Below, in pieces: positions 17,540-26,137 of a stretch of DNA of 64,000 nucleotides. The stretch covers positions 1 to 64,000 of the forward strand of contig JAPHUD010000021.1 of the NCBI GenBank assembly GCA_026196775.1, in the 5' to 3' direction. The stretch comes from Flavobacteriales bacterium (GTDB lineage: Bacteria > Bacteroidota > Bacteroidia > Flavobacteriales_E > Vicingaceae). The position numbers and the translations under genes are program-made. The number at the start of each line of letters is the position of its first letter. Position 1 is the stretch's first letter. The notes beneath the pieces are model-generated. The model was given only the letters and a program-made list of their open reading frames with translations, did not search any database and was not told the origin of the DNA.

Positions 17540-18604
17540 TTATTGAATTATCAGTTTTTTAGTAATTTTTTGCTCTCCAATTAAAGTATTTATAAAATAA
17601 ATTCCTTTAGCTAAGTTAGCTGTTTCAATAGTAAGTGTATTCATTCCTGGTTGCATATTACCAGTAAATACATTTTTCAATTGTTGTCCCAATTGGTTAA
17701 GTAGCGTAACTTCAACTTTTTCATTAGTAGCTAATTCAAAAGTAAGGGTAGCATTTTCATTGGAGATAGGGTTAGGATAAACACTCAAATTGAATTTATT
17801 TTCTAATTCATCAACACCAACCATAGGCATAGGGTATTGAGAAATTACCGTTCTGGAAGAATCTCCTGCAATTTCTGCATCAATAATAGAAAGTAATGGG
17901 TATTTGCTAACAGAAGGTTCGTAATAGTTAATGATTTTACCTTTTATAGTTATAGGAAGAATAGCTGGCAAAGGAAATGGTAAAATAATAGTATCGGTAA
18001 CTAAGCTATCAAACTGAACAACTCTTAATACATTAGGAATACTTACACTATTTGGTAATAATAATGTTCCCCAAGCATCTGCATTTACAGAAACGGTACC
18101 ACTACCATTTGTTGTTGTATTATAGTCAACAGCTGTAAACTGACCTGAAAAAGCATCATTAAAACTATTTCCATAAGCAAATGGATAAGTCATTGTTTTT
18201 TCAGGGTCTGTATATTTAATAATGGTAACACCAAAAGTATTAATATCTAGTACCATTCCATTGTTTACTAGACTATCTGTATTAACTAATTGTCCGTAGC
18301 GTTTATTTACAGGAGACCCAGCTGTAGTGTCAGCATAAGTTGCAGTAGGAAAATCACTTGCGTAAGTAGTTGTAGTAGGGTTAACATAATAATTGGTTTG
18401 AGACATTCCGTAACCAGCAAGAGTACTGTAGTCAAAGGTTACATTTGCTCCAGTAGTGTTATCAATAACAGTATTACTATCGGCAACATAGTATAATTGG
18501 TTTTCTCCTACTAAAGGAGCATGGTTAGCAGAGGTAAGTGTTGGTTGAGCTAATGCAGCTGATGTCAATGCTGTCCCAATAATAAATAAGTAAATATTTT
18601 TCAT
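17540..18604 (-). CDS. T9SS type A sorting domain-containing protein, unknown function
   Basis: A 354-residue secreted protein. It has a signal peptide at residues 1-19 (ending ALAQ), a central beta-rich region without a recognised catalytic motif (about 25-265), and a T9SS type A tail from about 275: VYPNPISNENATLTFEL, a LLNQLGQQ strand, and a closing KLIIQ. In the family such proteins are exported through the T9SS and anchored on, or released from, the cell surface. The gene is monocistronic or co-transcribed with the barrel-protein gene 45 bases upstream on the same strand. Confidence 0.85.
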   Translation of the reverse strand: MKNIYLFIIGTALTSAALAQPTLTSANHAPLVGENQLYYVADSNTVIDNTTGANVTFDYSTLAGYGMSQTNYYVNPTTTTYASDFPTATYADTTAGSPVNKRYGQLVNTDSLVNNGMVLDINTFGVTIIKYTDPEKTMTYPFAYGNSFNDAFSGQFTAVDYNTTTNGSGTVSVNADAWGTLLLPNSVSIPNVLRVVQFDSLVTDTIILPFPLPAILPITIKGKIINYYEPSVSKYPLLSIIDAEIAGDSSRTVISQYPMPMVGVDELENKFNLSVYPNPISNENATLTFELATNEKVEVTLLNQLGQQLKNVFTGNMQPGMNTLTIETANLAKGIYFINTLIGEQKITKKLIIQ

Positions 18605-18649
18605 AGTTGTAGTTTTAATTTTGATGTAAAGTTAAGGAATTAATTAAAC

Positions 18650-19357
18650 TCAGAATTTAATTGCGAGACCTGTGCCTAAGTATACGCCTCTTAATCTCAT
18701 TTTCATATCTAATTCGTAATTAACATTAAAAGAATTAAGAGCACTTTGAACGTCATCAGAAAGTTCAGGATCGATATTTATATTCATAAAAGGAAAGTTG
18801 ATACTAAACAACATGCCAATATTATCTGAAAAGAAAATTCTATCAGTAACCCCTAATGTAAAGTAGCCACCATTTCCTTTTGCAGATTTTAGAAAAGCAC
18901 CTTGAATATCTTGATATTCCCAATTAGCATTTACAATACCTAAACCTAAAGTTATAAATAAATCATTCTTATCAGCGTTAAGTAAGTGATAATTGCAATG
19001 AATAGCAAAATCGGTACTTTTTACACTTTTTAGGGTATCTTTATCTTCTTCATCAATAAAATAATTACTAGCACCTATTTTAATTCCCAAGCCAAATTTG
19101 TTAGAAATTCCATATTCGGCACCTATTCTAAAAATGCTGCTTGCGGTACCATCTGTTTCAGTATCAGATTCATTTATATTAAATCCAAACGCATTAGCTT
19201 TTACTGAAGTGGTTGTTTCTGTAGCATAAATTCCTAAGCCTAAATCTATATCAATATTCCAATTGCCTTTTTGGAAAGCTTGAGCATTAGTTTTAATACT
19301 TGTTATACTTAACATAAGCAACATTATTGTTGCCAAATAAAATGGTGTTTTTTTCAT
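18650..19357 (-). CDS. Outer-membrane beta-barrel protein, unknown role
   Basis: A 235-residue protein with an N-terminal signal peptide (cleavage near TNAQA, residue 26). The rest shows repeated amphipathic strands (FRIGAEYGISNKFGLGIKIG, DLFITLGLGIVNANWEYQ) and ends LGTGLAIKF, as usual for small outer-membrane barrels. It lies 45 bases upstream of the T9SS cargo gene on the same strand, so they may be one transcript. No ligand or partner can be deduced. Confidence 0.72.
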   Translation of the reverse strand: MKKTPFYLATIMLLMLSITSIKTNAQAFQKGNWNIDIDLGLGIYATETTTSVKANAFGFNINESDTETDGTASSIFRIGAEYGISNKFGLGIKIGASNYFIDEEDKDTLKSVKSTDFAIHCNYHLLNADKNDLFITLGLGIVNANWEYQDIQGAFLKSAKGNGGYFTLGVTDRIFFSDNIGMLFSINFPFMNINIDPELSDDVQSALNSFNVNYELDMKMRLRGVYLGTGLAIKF

Positions 19358-19484
19358 AATAAGTTGTTTTTAAGGATGAACAAATGTAATCTAAAAATAA
19401 AAAGAATAAATAAAAAGTTTGTTTTTTTTAGATTAATTGATGTATTCATCTATTTTTGAAAAATATTTTTTTAAACCTAATTTG

Positions 19485-21494
19485 ATGAAATTTCTTTTCG
19501 GAAGTATTTTTGCCTTATTAATATTTATTTCAAATGTACAAGCAAATGAAGATTCTTTGCTTGTAGCTAGTTTGCTTAAGCAGGCTAATCAATCTCAAGA
19601 GGAAGATTCATCTTTGTTTTATGCTAATAAAGCGTTGGAATTTGCGTCAAAAAAAAATTACATAACAGGTGTTTTGTTGTCAATTACTAAAATAGGTAAT
19701 GTTTATGCAATGTCTGGTAAATTAGAAGAAGCTATAAGTTTTTATAAAACTTTTATTCCAAAATATAAGTTTGATGCTACTCAACTTAGTACAGCTTACA
19801 ATCAAATAGGAATTTATCATGTTTATTTGGGGCATTATGATAGTACAGAAACATACTTCTTAAAAGCATTAGAAATGCGGAAGCAAATGAATGATAGTGT
19901 AGGTATTGGAGCATCTTTAAATAATTTAGGAAATGTAATGATGTCTAAAGGAGATTATGATAAGGCAGTAAAATATTTTTTTCAATCGCTTAAAATTCGT
20001 GAAACTATTAAAGATAGTGCTGGAATAGCTTCTTCTACTAATAATATTGGAATGATTTATTACAAACAACAAAAGTTTAAGGAAGCTATTAAATATTACC
20101 ATAAAGCACTTGAGATTAACACTAAACACCATGTTGTTGATAAGGAAATTTTCATTCTAAATAACTTAGGAAATATTTATGATGAAATGAATGAATTAGA
20201 TTCTTCTGTTTATTATTACTCTATAGCAATAAATAAAGCTGATGAATTTGGTCAAAATAGATTAATTGCTATTTCTTATGGCAATATGGGGGTTACACAA
20301 GAGAAATTAGGAAATTATAATGAAGCTATAAAGTACTTAAATAAAGCATTGCAAATAAGAACTGAATCTAATGATTTGGAAGGTCAAGCAATTTTGTATA
20401 ACAATTTAGGCAGTGTTTATATTTCATTAAACAAAAATGATAGTGCGGTGTATTTTTTCAAAAAAAGTAATGATTTTACTACTTTAATAGGTTTTAATGA
20501 GGCTACTAGAGATAATTATTTGGGATTAGCAACAGCCTATGATAAATTAGGGAAATATAAAGAAGCATTTGTAGCACATAAAAATTACCTTGTCTATAAA
20601 GATTCCATATTTAATGAAGAATCAAATAAACAAATTGAGGAAATTAGAACACAATATGAAACAGAGAAGAAAGAGAAACAATTGGCAGAACAAGAGGTTA
20701 TTATCACAAAAGAACAATTGCGGGTAAGACAAAGGAATTACACTCTTATAGGTTTGGCTTTAGTATTAATTTTCATTGTTATCTTGAGCGTTTATATCTA
20801 CAAACAACAAAAATTTAAGCAACAAAAACTAATTGAAGAAAATAGATTGAAAGATGAAATAGCTAAAATAACACTGCAAAATGAACTGCACGAAGAGCGT
20901 ATTAGAATATCAAGAGATTTACACGACAACATAGGTTCTCAACTAACTTTTATCATTTCTTCGGTAGATAATATGGGCTATTTGTTTAAAACAGCAGATG
21001 AAAAACTTAAAGAGAAACTACACGGCATAGCTGACTTTAGTAGAACAACTATTACCCAACTAAGAGATACCATTTGGGCATTAAATAAAGATGAAATAAG
21101 TTTTGAAGATTTAAAATCTAGGTTATATAATTACATTGAAACAGCTAAAATTGTCAAAGAAAACATTACTTTTAATTTTGATGTAGATGTGCAACAAAAA
21201 ATTAGCTTTAACGCTATTGAAGGAGTAAACATTTACAGAATAGTTCAGGAAGCTATAAACAATTCGTTAAAATATTCTGCTGCAACAACTATAAATGTAT
21301 TGCTTAAAGAAGAACAAGATAAACTGATGCTAAAGATTGAGGATGATGGAATAGGGTTTAATATTAATGAAGTAAAATTAGGCAACGGCTTGGATAATAT
21401 GAAAAATAGAGCGACATCCATAAAAGCCAAATTCAACATAGACTCAACACCAGAACAAGGCACAACAATATTGTTAGAAATGCCCATTAAATAA
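19485..21494 (+). CDS. TPR sensor histidine kinase (HisKA_3 type)
   Basis: A 669-residue two-component kinase. The start is taken at ATG 19485, which gives a signal peptide (MKFLFGSIFALLIFISNVQA); a further ATG 16 codons upstream only adds a charged leader. Periplasmic TPR repeats occupy about residues 35-350 (many YNEAIKYLNKALQIR-type units). A coiled coil is followed by one transmembrane helix near 418-438. The cytoplasmic HisKA_3 domain has the phospho-accepting His480 in SRDLHDNIGSQLTF, then an HATPase domain with EAINNSLKYS (N box), DDGIGF and GNGLDNMKNR. This is the usual partner of NarL/FixJ regulators, and such a regulator follows 63 bases downstream. The signal is unknown. Confidence 0.93.
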   Translation: MKFLFGSIFALLIFISNVQANEDSLLVASLLKQANQSQEEDSSLFYANKALEFASKKNYITGVLLSITKIGNVYAMSGKLEEAISFYKTFIPKYKFDATQLSTAYNQIGIYHVYLGHYDSTETYFLKALEMRKQMNDSVGIGASLNNLGNVMMSKGDYDKAVKYFFQSLKIRETIKDSAGIASSTNNIGMIYYKQQKFKEAIKYYHKALEINTKHHVVDKEIFILNNLGNIYDEMNELDSSVYYYSIAINKADEFGQNRLIAISYGNMGVTQEKLGNYNEAIKYLNKALQIRTESNDLEGQAILYNNLGSVYISLNKNDSAVYFFKKSNDFTTLIGFNEATRDNYLGLATAYDKLGKYKEAFVAHKNYLVYKDSIFNEESNKQIEEIRTQYETEKKEKQLAEQEVIITKEQLRVRQRNYTLIGLALVLIFIVILSVYIYKQQKFKQQKLIEENRLKDEIAKITLQNELHEERIRISRDLHDNIGSQLTFIISSVDNMGYLFKTADEKLKEKLHGIADFSRTTITQLRDTIWALNKDEISFEDLKSRLYNYIETAKIVKENITFNFDVDVQQKISFNAIEGVNIYRIVQEAINNSLKYSAATTINVLLKEEQDKLMLKIEDDGIGFNINEVKLGNGLDNMKNRATSIKAKFNIDSTPEQGTTILLEMPIK

Positions 21495-21538
21495 GCCAAA
21501 TGACGTATTATTTATAAAACACTTACAACCTAAATTTG
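21491..21538 (+). promoter_or_regulatory. Dyad operator site 1 plus promoter of the response regulator
   Basis: The dyad ATAAG-CCAAATGA-CGTAT (21491-21508) overlaps the stop codon of the kinase gene. It is followed by TTA in the -33 place (21508-21510), exactly 20 bases, and the -7 box TAAATTTG (21531-21538). The 13-mer CAAATGACGTATT is identical to that in site 2. Read as NarL-type heptamers it is TAAGCCA-AA-TGACGTA. Binding by the adjacent regulators is inferred. Confidence 0.65.
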
Positions 21539-21557
21539 CCTAAAAACACCAATTATT

Positions 21558-22211
21558 ATGAACATAAAAATAGCCATAGCAGAAGACAATAATTTTTTAG
21601 CTCAATCTATTGAAGAGAAATTAGCTCTTTTCGATGATTTTAAATTTAAGTTTAGGGGGAAAAACGGAGCAGAGCTTATTGGTAAACTAGAAGAAGACCA
21701 TGTAATTGATGTTGTTTTAATGGATATTCAAATGCCCGAGATGGATGGAATAAAAGCTACAGAGCTTATTAAAAACAGATATCCGCAAATAAAAATTATA
21801 ATGCTTACTGTTTTTGATGATGATGAAAATATTTTTAACGCCATAAAAGCCGGAGCAGATGGTTATTTACTTAAAGAAATTACACCGGATACTTTGCATG
21901 ATGGAATTTGCCAGGTGTTAGAGGGAGGTGCAGCAATGACCCCTTCTATTGCAGCAAAAGCATTGAACTTATTAAGATTTCCTGAAAAAGTAACAGCAGA
22001 CAAAATACAAGTAGAAGAAATATCGCTCACTAAAAGAGAAACAGAAATTTTAGAGCAACTTTCTAAAGGGTTAAACTATCAATTAATTGCAGAAAATTTA
22101 TTTATTTCTCCTCCAACAGTTAGAAAACATATAGAAAACATCTATAAAAAACTGCAAGTGCATAATAAGATGGAAGCAGTACAAAAAGCTATGAAAAACA
22201 ATTTAATATAG
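21558..22211 (+). CDS. NarL/FixJ-type response regulator (REC + LuxR HTH)
   Basis: A 217-residue regulator. The receiver domain (1-125) has the acidic pocket ED (residues 9-10), the phospho-acceptor Asp56 in LMDIQMPEMDG, the switch Thr in MLTVFDD and the Lys in YLLKEIT. The LuxR-type HTH (about 150-215) has LTKRETEILEQLSKG and the recognition segment ISPPTVRKHIENIYKKL. It follows the TPR histidine kinase, its evident partner. A dyad site and a -7 box lie between the two genes, so the regulator can also be transcribed on its own and may control its own gene. Its HTH is closely paralogous to the small HTH protein encoded next. Confidence 0.95.
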   Translation: MNIKIAIAEDNNFLAQSIEEKLALFDDFKFKFRGKNGAELIGKLEEDHVIDVVLMDIQMPEMDGIKATELIKNRYPQIKIIMLTVFDDDENIFNAIKAGADGYLLKEITPDTLHDGICQVLEGGAAMTPSIAAKALNLLRFPEKVTADKIQVEEISLTKRETEILEQLSKGLNYQLIAENLFISPPTVRKHIENIYKKLQVHNKMEAVQKAMKNNLI

Positions 22212-22226
22212 ACTAACTACTTCAAT

Positions 22227-22274
22227 ATACGACAAATGACGTATTGAAAGAGTTAGATTAATTCTACTTCTTTG
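22227..22274 (+). promoter_or_regulatory. Dyad operator site 2 plus promoter of the orphan HTH gene
   Basis: The perfect-arm dyad ATACG-ACAAATGA-CGTAT (22227-22244) runs into TTG (22244-22246). After exactly 20 bases comes CTTCTTTG (22267-22274), a poor -7 box with TTTG conserved, as expected of an activator-dependent promoter. As heptamers: TACGACA-AA-TGACGTA. A start about six bases after the TTTG would fall at the ATG at 22280, implying a leaderless or nearly leaderless message. Confidence 0.65.
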
Positions 22275-22279
22275 TACCT

Positions 22280-22504
22280 ATGAAAGAAGGTAATAATATT
22301 CCCAAACTTACTGCTAGAGAAAAAGAAGTGCTCGTACACATTTCTGATGGTATGACACACAAACAAATAGCAGACAAGCTCATTGTTAGTCCATCAACCA
22401 TTCGTAAACACATGGAAAATACCTACAAAAAACTAAAGGCCCACAACAAAATGGAGGCAGTACAAAAGGCTATTAAAATGAATCTTATCGAGAATAAGAA
22501 TTAA
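22280..22504 (+). CDS. Orphan LuxR-type HTH protein (no receiver domain)
   Basis: A 74-residue protein that is almost only a LuxR-type DNA-binding domain: LTAREKEVLVHISDGMTHKQ, then the recognition helix region VSPSTIRKHMENTYKKL and AHNKMEAVQKAIKMNLI. It aligns along its whole length with the last 68 residues of the response regulator just upstream, sharing for instance HNKMEAVQKA exactly. It looks like a duplicate of that gene which has kept the HTH and the operator but lost the receiver. Without a phosphorylation domain it may act constitutively, or compete with or modulate the full regulator; this is inference. The reading frame and conservation argue against a pseudogene. Confidence 0.85.
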   Translation: MKEGNNIPKLTAREKEVLVHISDGMTHKQIADKLIVSPSTIRKHMENTYKKLKAHNKMEAVQKAIKMNLIENKN

Positions 22505-22551
22505 AAAAATTGATAATTATTAGGAACACCTACATTTGAATTTCAGGAATT

Positions 22552-22599
22552 ATAACTTAAATATGGTATTGTATTGTTCGGTTTTAAAGAATAATTTTG
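22552..22599 (+). promoter_or_regulatory. Dyad operator site 3 plus promoter of the sterol desaturase gene
   Basis: The dyad ATAAC-TTAAATAT-GGTAT (22552-22569) runs into TTG (22569-22571), then exactly 20 bases and the full -7 consensus TAATTTTG (22592-22599). It shares 18 of 19 bases with site 4 over CTTAAATATGGTATTGTAT. As heptamers: TAACTTA-AA-TATGGTA. Confidence 0.65.
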
Positions 22600-22640
22600 C
22601 TCCCACAATTTTTGTTTACGAATAGACTTATATTTCCTAT

Positions 22641-23594
22641 ATGGACTTCCATGCTATAATAAATGCAATAAACGAAATTATAGATGTAATGTTGGCATAT
22701 TTAATTTCTGCTAATAAAAGAACTTATTGGCTTTATTTTATCACCTCCTTTATTCTTGCTTTGTATGTGTATTACCGCACAAAAGAAAAAGAATCATTTA
22801 AAAGTTATTTCTTCAGCAAAAAAAGGTGGTTTGGAAAATCTGCTTGGATAGACTATACACTTATTTTTTTTAATAGCTTAGTAAAGGTAGTGATACTTGC
22901 TCCTGTGTTAATTTATGCTCTTTATATGGCAGAAGGATTAAGTGAGTATTTAGTGAATAAATTTGGCCCATCATCATTTAACTTTTCTAAAACATCATTA
23001 ATTATTTCATACACTATAATAATTGTAGTGGTTAATGATTTCTTTTCTTTTCTAATTCATTATGCCATGCATAAAATTCCTTTCTTATGGGAATTTCATA
23101 AAATTCATCACTCTGCAACCGAGCTTAACCCATTTACCCAATATAGAATTCATCCGGTAGAATTAATAATTAATAATTTAAGAGGTTTATTAATTAAAGG
23201 GGTAATTACAGGTGTATTTTTATATGTTGCTAACGATAATGTTAGTTTAATTACGTTGTTAGGTATTAATATTTTTAACTTTTTATTTTATTTTTTTGGT
23301 GCTAATCTAAGGCATTCTCATGTTAAACTAAAATACTTTAGTTTTTTAGAATATATTTTTATAAGCCCGTATCAACATCAAATACACCATAGTAACAATC
23401 AGCAACATTTCGATTCAAACCTAGGTTCTCGTTTAGCCATTTGGGATTATCTTTTCGGAACACTAATAAAATCAAAAGAAGTTAAAGAACTTAAATTTGG
23501 TTTGGGAGAAGAAGATCAGCATTACGATTCTTTTTCTAAAAACCTTTTTAATCCTTTTGTAAATATTATCAAAAGAAAAAAATCAATTAAGTAA
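22641..23594 (+). CDS. Sterol desaturase / fatty acid hydroxylase family membrane protein
   Basis: A 317-residue integral membrane di-iron enzyme. Several transmembrane helices are followed by the histidine clusters of the family: HYAMH (HxxxH, near residue 137), HKIHH (near 150), a single downstream HSH, and HQIHH (near 252). These ligate two irons, which use oxygen to hydroxylate or desaturate a lipid or other hydrophobic substrate in the inner membrane. The exact substrate cannot be told; bacterial members act on fatty acids, sterols, carotenoids or alkylglycerols. It has its own promoter with dyad site 3, placing it in the same putative regulon as the adjacent regulators and iron operon. 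The enzyme needs iron, which fits that neighbourhood. Confidence 0.88.
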   Translation: MDFHAIINAINEIIDVMLAYLISANKRTYWLYFITSFILALYVYYRTKEKESFKSYFFSKKRWFGKSAWIDYTLIFFNSLVKVVILAPVLIYALYMAEGLSEYLVNKFGPSSFNFSKTSLIISYTIIIVVVNDFFSFLIHYAMHKIPFLWEFHKIHHSATELNPFTQYRIHPVELIINNLRGLLIKGVITGVFLYVANDNVSLITLLGINIFNFLFYFFGANLRHSHVKLKYFSFLEYIFISPYQHQIHHSNNQQHFDSNLGSRLAIWDYLFGTLIKSKEVKELKFGLGEEDQHYDSFSKNLFNPFVNIIKRKKSIK

Positions 23595-23614
23595 CTATAC
23601 GTTTTTAGTTAAAA

Positions 23615-23662
23615 ATACCTTAAATGTGGTATTGTATGTTTTGTCTTGTTTTTAGACTTTTG
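23615..23662 (+). promoter_or_regulatory. Dyad operator site 4 plus promoter of the DUF4856/imelysin/TonB operon
   Basis: The dyad ATACC-TTAAATGT-GGTAT (23615-23632; the arms extend to six bases as AATACC/GGTATT) runs into TTG (23632-23634), exactly 20 bases, and GACTTTTG (23655-23662), a slightly weak -7 box. As heptamers: TACCTTA-AA-TGTGGTA. The leader to the first gene is about 60 bases. Confidence 0.65.
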
Positions 23663-23728
23663 CTACAAAATAAACACTTATTTAGAATAAGTCTAATTAA
23701 AAATATAAACTAACTAAAAATATTAATT

Positions 23729-24895
23729 ATGAAAATGAATAGAATAGGAATATTAGTATTAAGTGCATTACTAATGTTTTCTTGCTCTAAAGATGATGAT
23801 GCTCCAACGCCTGTTGCAAACAATGGTGGTGGAGGAGGGAACCCAACTTATCAAATTCCTACAACTTATGTGTTTGTAGATGGTTCTAGTCAAAGTACTG
23901 TGAACTTTGATGGTCAAAAACAACGTTTAGAAATGCTCTCTGAAATGGTGATTTATATGAAAACCGCCAATACCTTGGGTACAACAGTTAGTGCAACTCA
24001 ATTAAAAAATATGTATGCTAATAATGGTTATACTTGGACTGATGCACCCGGATTAGGTATGACTGGCTCTACTAAACAACTAAAAAATAAAACAGCAGAA
24101 GGCGATATCGGTATTCAAGCTATGTTTGAAAATTACATGGATTCGTTAGCATATATTAGTAGTTTAAATTTTTCTAACTCTACAGAAACTTATGGGCAAG
24201 CAGGTGTTTGGACAAATGGAACTAAAAGCTATCTTATGGGAGGAAATGGATTTGAATATGGTCAATTAATTGAAAAGGGTTTAATGACTGCGGTATTTAT
24301 GAATCAGATGACTGTTAATTACTTAGGTACACTTGCAGATGATGACAATACTACTCCACTTCCGGGGAAAACTTATACAGAAATGCAACACCACTGGGAT
24401 GAGGCGTTCGGATATTTTTCTTCTGAGACAGATTATCCAACCAATGGAGCAGACAGGTTTTGGGGGAAATATGCTCAAGGTAGTTTAGAAGCTTTGTTAG
24501 GTACAGGAACAAACATAATGAATGCATTTCTAAAAGGTAGAGCGGCTATTGATAATAACGATTATGCAACTCGTGATGCTCAAATTGCAATAATCAGAGA
24601 TCAAATGGAGAAAGTTTGTGCAGGAACAGCTATTCATTACTTAAATGAAGCTAAAGCTAATATTACCAGTCCAATAGTTAAAAATCATGTACTTTCAGAA
24701 GCAATTGCTTTTATTGATGGTTTAAGATATGGATATAACTCTATTAATGGAGTTTCAATCACTTCTGCAGAAGTTGATATAGCATTAGGGTATATTGGGA
24801 ATGATTTAAGTGCCGTTTCTATTACTAACCTTAATTTAGCAATTGATTTAATTGCATCTAAAACAGGATTGAATGACGTTAAAGCATCATTGTAA
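23729..24895 (+). CDS. DUF4856 domain-containing surface lipoprotein
   Basis: A 388-residue lipoprotein: signal peptide with lipobox LMFSC (lipid Cys about residue 19), then SKDDD, which resembles the acidic lipoprotein export signal that sends Bacteroidota lipoproteins to the cell surface. A Gly-rich linker follows, then one DUF4856 domain from about 45 (YQIPTTYVFVDGSSQSTVNF) to the end, mostly alpha-helical. DUF4856 proteins are typically found beside imelysin-like proteins and TonB receptors, as here, and are thought to be linked to iron acquisition; biochemical function is not established. It is the first gene of a four-gene run behind dyad site 4. Confidence 0.85.
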   Translation: MKMNRIGILVLSALLMFSCSKDDDAPTPVANNGGGGGNPTYQIPTTYVFVDGSSQSTVNFDGQKQRLEMLSEMVIYMKTANTLGTTVSATQLKNMYANNGYTWTDAPGLGMTGSTKQLKNKTAEGDIGIQAMFENYMDSLAYISSLNFSNSTETYGQAGVWTNGTKSYLMGGNGFEYGQLIEKGLMTAVFMNQMTVNYLGTLADDDNTTPLPGKTYTEMQHHWDEAFGYFSSETDYPTNGADRFWGKYAQGSLEALLGTGTNIMNAFLKGRAAIDNNDYATRDAQIAIIRDQMEKVCAGTAIHYLNEAKANITSPIVKNHVLSEAIAFIDGLRYGYNSINGVSITSAEVDIALGYIGNDLSAVSITNLNLAIDLIASKTGLNDVKASL

Positions 24896-24985
24896 TAACA
24901 AACTATAAATACTATATTTTAGACAAAGTTTTCGAGTTCAGACTTCAAGACTTTGTTTATTTTCGCCAACTAAACTAGAAACAAC

Positions 24986-26137
24986 ATGTCTCAAATAAAT
25001 ATTTTTCAGCATACATCTAAAATAATAGTGTCAGTAATTATTTTAGGATTGCTATTTATTGCAGGCTGCTCAAAAGATGATAAAAAAGATCCAACAAGTC
25101 AGATTGTTGAAGAATATGATAGAGCAACAATGCTTACTAACTATGCTGATGGGTATATTCTACCGGCTTATAATGAGTATGTTAAAAGTATCGATTCACT
25201 AAAAACGGCTGTTATTGCTTTTAATTCAACATTAGATATTAATTCGCTTAACAACCTTAGAACTAAATGGGAAAATGCACTTTTGGTTTGGCAAGATGTT
25301 GCCTTTCTAGAATTTGGTCCGGCACAAAACATTAGTTTTAGAAGTCAAACAAATATATACCCAGTAGATACTGTTTTAGTGAGTAATAATATTACAGCTG
25401 GAAGTTATAATTTACAGTTGGCCTCCAACTTCGATGCTAAAGGTTTACAAGCAATTGAATACCTTATAAATGGAAAAGGCAATACTGATAATGATATCGT
25501 TAATTATTTTACAGCTACTCTAAATGCGAGGACTTATTTAGTTGATGTAATTAATGATATAGAAACCAACACCAATTATGTTTATAATGAATGGGTAAAC
25601 ACTTATCGTACTAATTTTATTTCCAATAGTGCAAGTAATGCACAAGGAAGTTCGGTTAGTAATATAGTTAACGCTATAAGTTTGCATTATGAAACCTTTA
25701 TCAGAAAAGGAAAAATAGGATTACCTGCCGGAGTTTTTAATGGATTTTCTCAACAACCTATGCCTGAACATGTAGAAGCATACCACTATGCACAATCTCT
25801 ACCATTTGTTTATCGTTCATTAGTTGCTGTACAAAAATTTATTAGAGGAGAGCATTACTCTTCTACTGTTAATGGAGAAGGTTTAGAAGATTATTTAAAT
25901 TTTGTTAGAGCTCAATCTGGTGGGCAACCATTAGTTAATTTGATTAATAATCAATTTACTAATATTAATAATGAATTAGGGAATATTAATGACCCACTTA
26001 GCAATGAAGTGGTAAATAACAACCAAGGGGTAAGAGATGTATATCAGCAAATGCAACAAATGGTGCCTTTTATAAAAGTAGAAACTGCCAATGCATTAGA
26101 AGTGATGATTACTTACCAAGATAATGATGGAGATTGA
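24986..26137 (+). CDS. Imelysin-family lipoprotein (probable iron uptake)
   Basis: A 383-residue lipoprotein with lipobox IAGC (lipid Cys near residue 28) followed by SKDDKKD, again a surface-export-like signal. The mature part is an alpha-helical imelysin (peptidase M75-like) domain. The motif corresponding to GxHxxE reads GLQAIE, so the usual His is Gln. Family members bind or help take up iron or haem and work with outer-membrane receptors. It follows the DUF4856 gene by 90 bases and its last 14 bases overlap the start of the TonB receptor gene, implying translational coupling. Confidence 0.88.
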   Translation: MSQINIFQHTSKIIVSVIILGLLFIAGCSKDDKKDPTSQIVEEYDRATMLTNYADGYILPAYNEYVKSIDSLKTAVIAFNSTLDINSLNNLRTKWENALLVWQDVAFLEFGPAQNISFRSQTNIYPVDTVLVSNNITAGSYNLQLASNFDAKGLQAIEYLINGKGNTDNDIVNYFTATLNARTYLVDVINDIETNTNYVYNEWVNTYRTNFISNSASNAQGSSVSNIVNAISLHYETFIRKGKIGLPAGVFNGFSQQPMPEHVEAYHYAQSLPFVYRSLVAVQKFIRGEHYSSTVNGEGLEDYLNFVRAQSGGQPLVNLINNQFTNINNELGNINDPLSNEVVNNNQGVRDVYQQMQQMVPFIKVETANALEVMITYQDNDGD

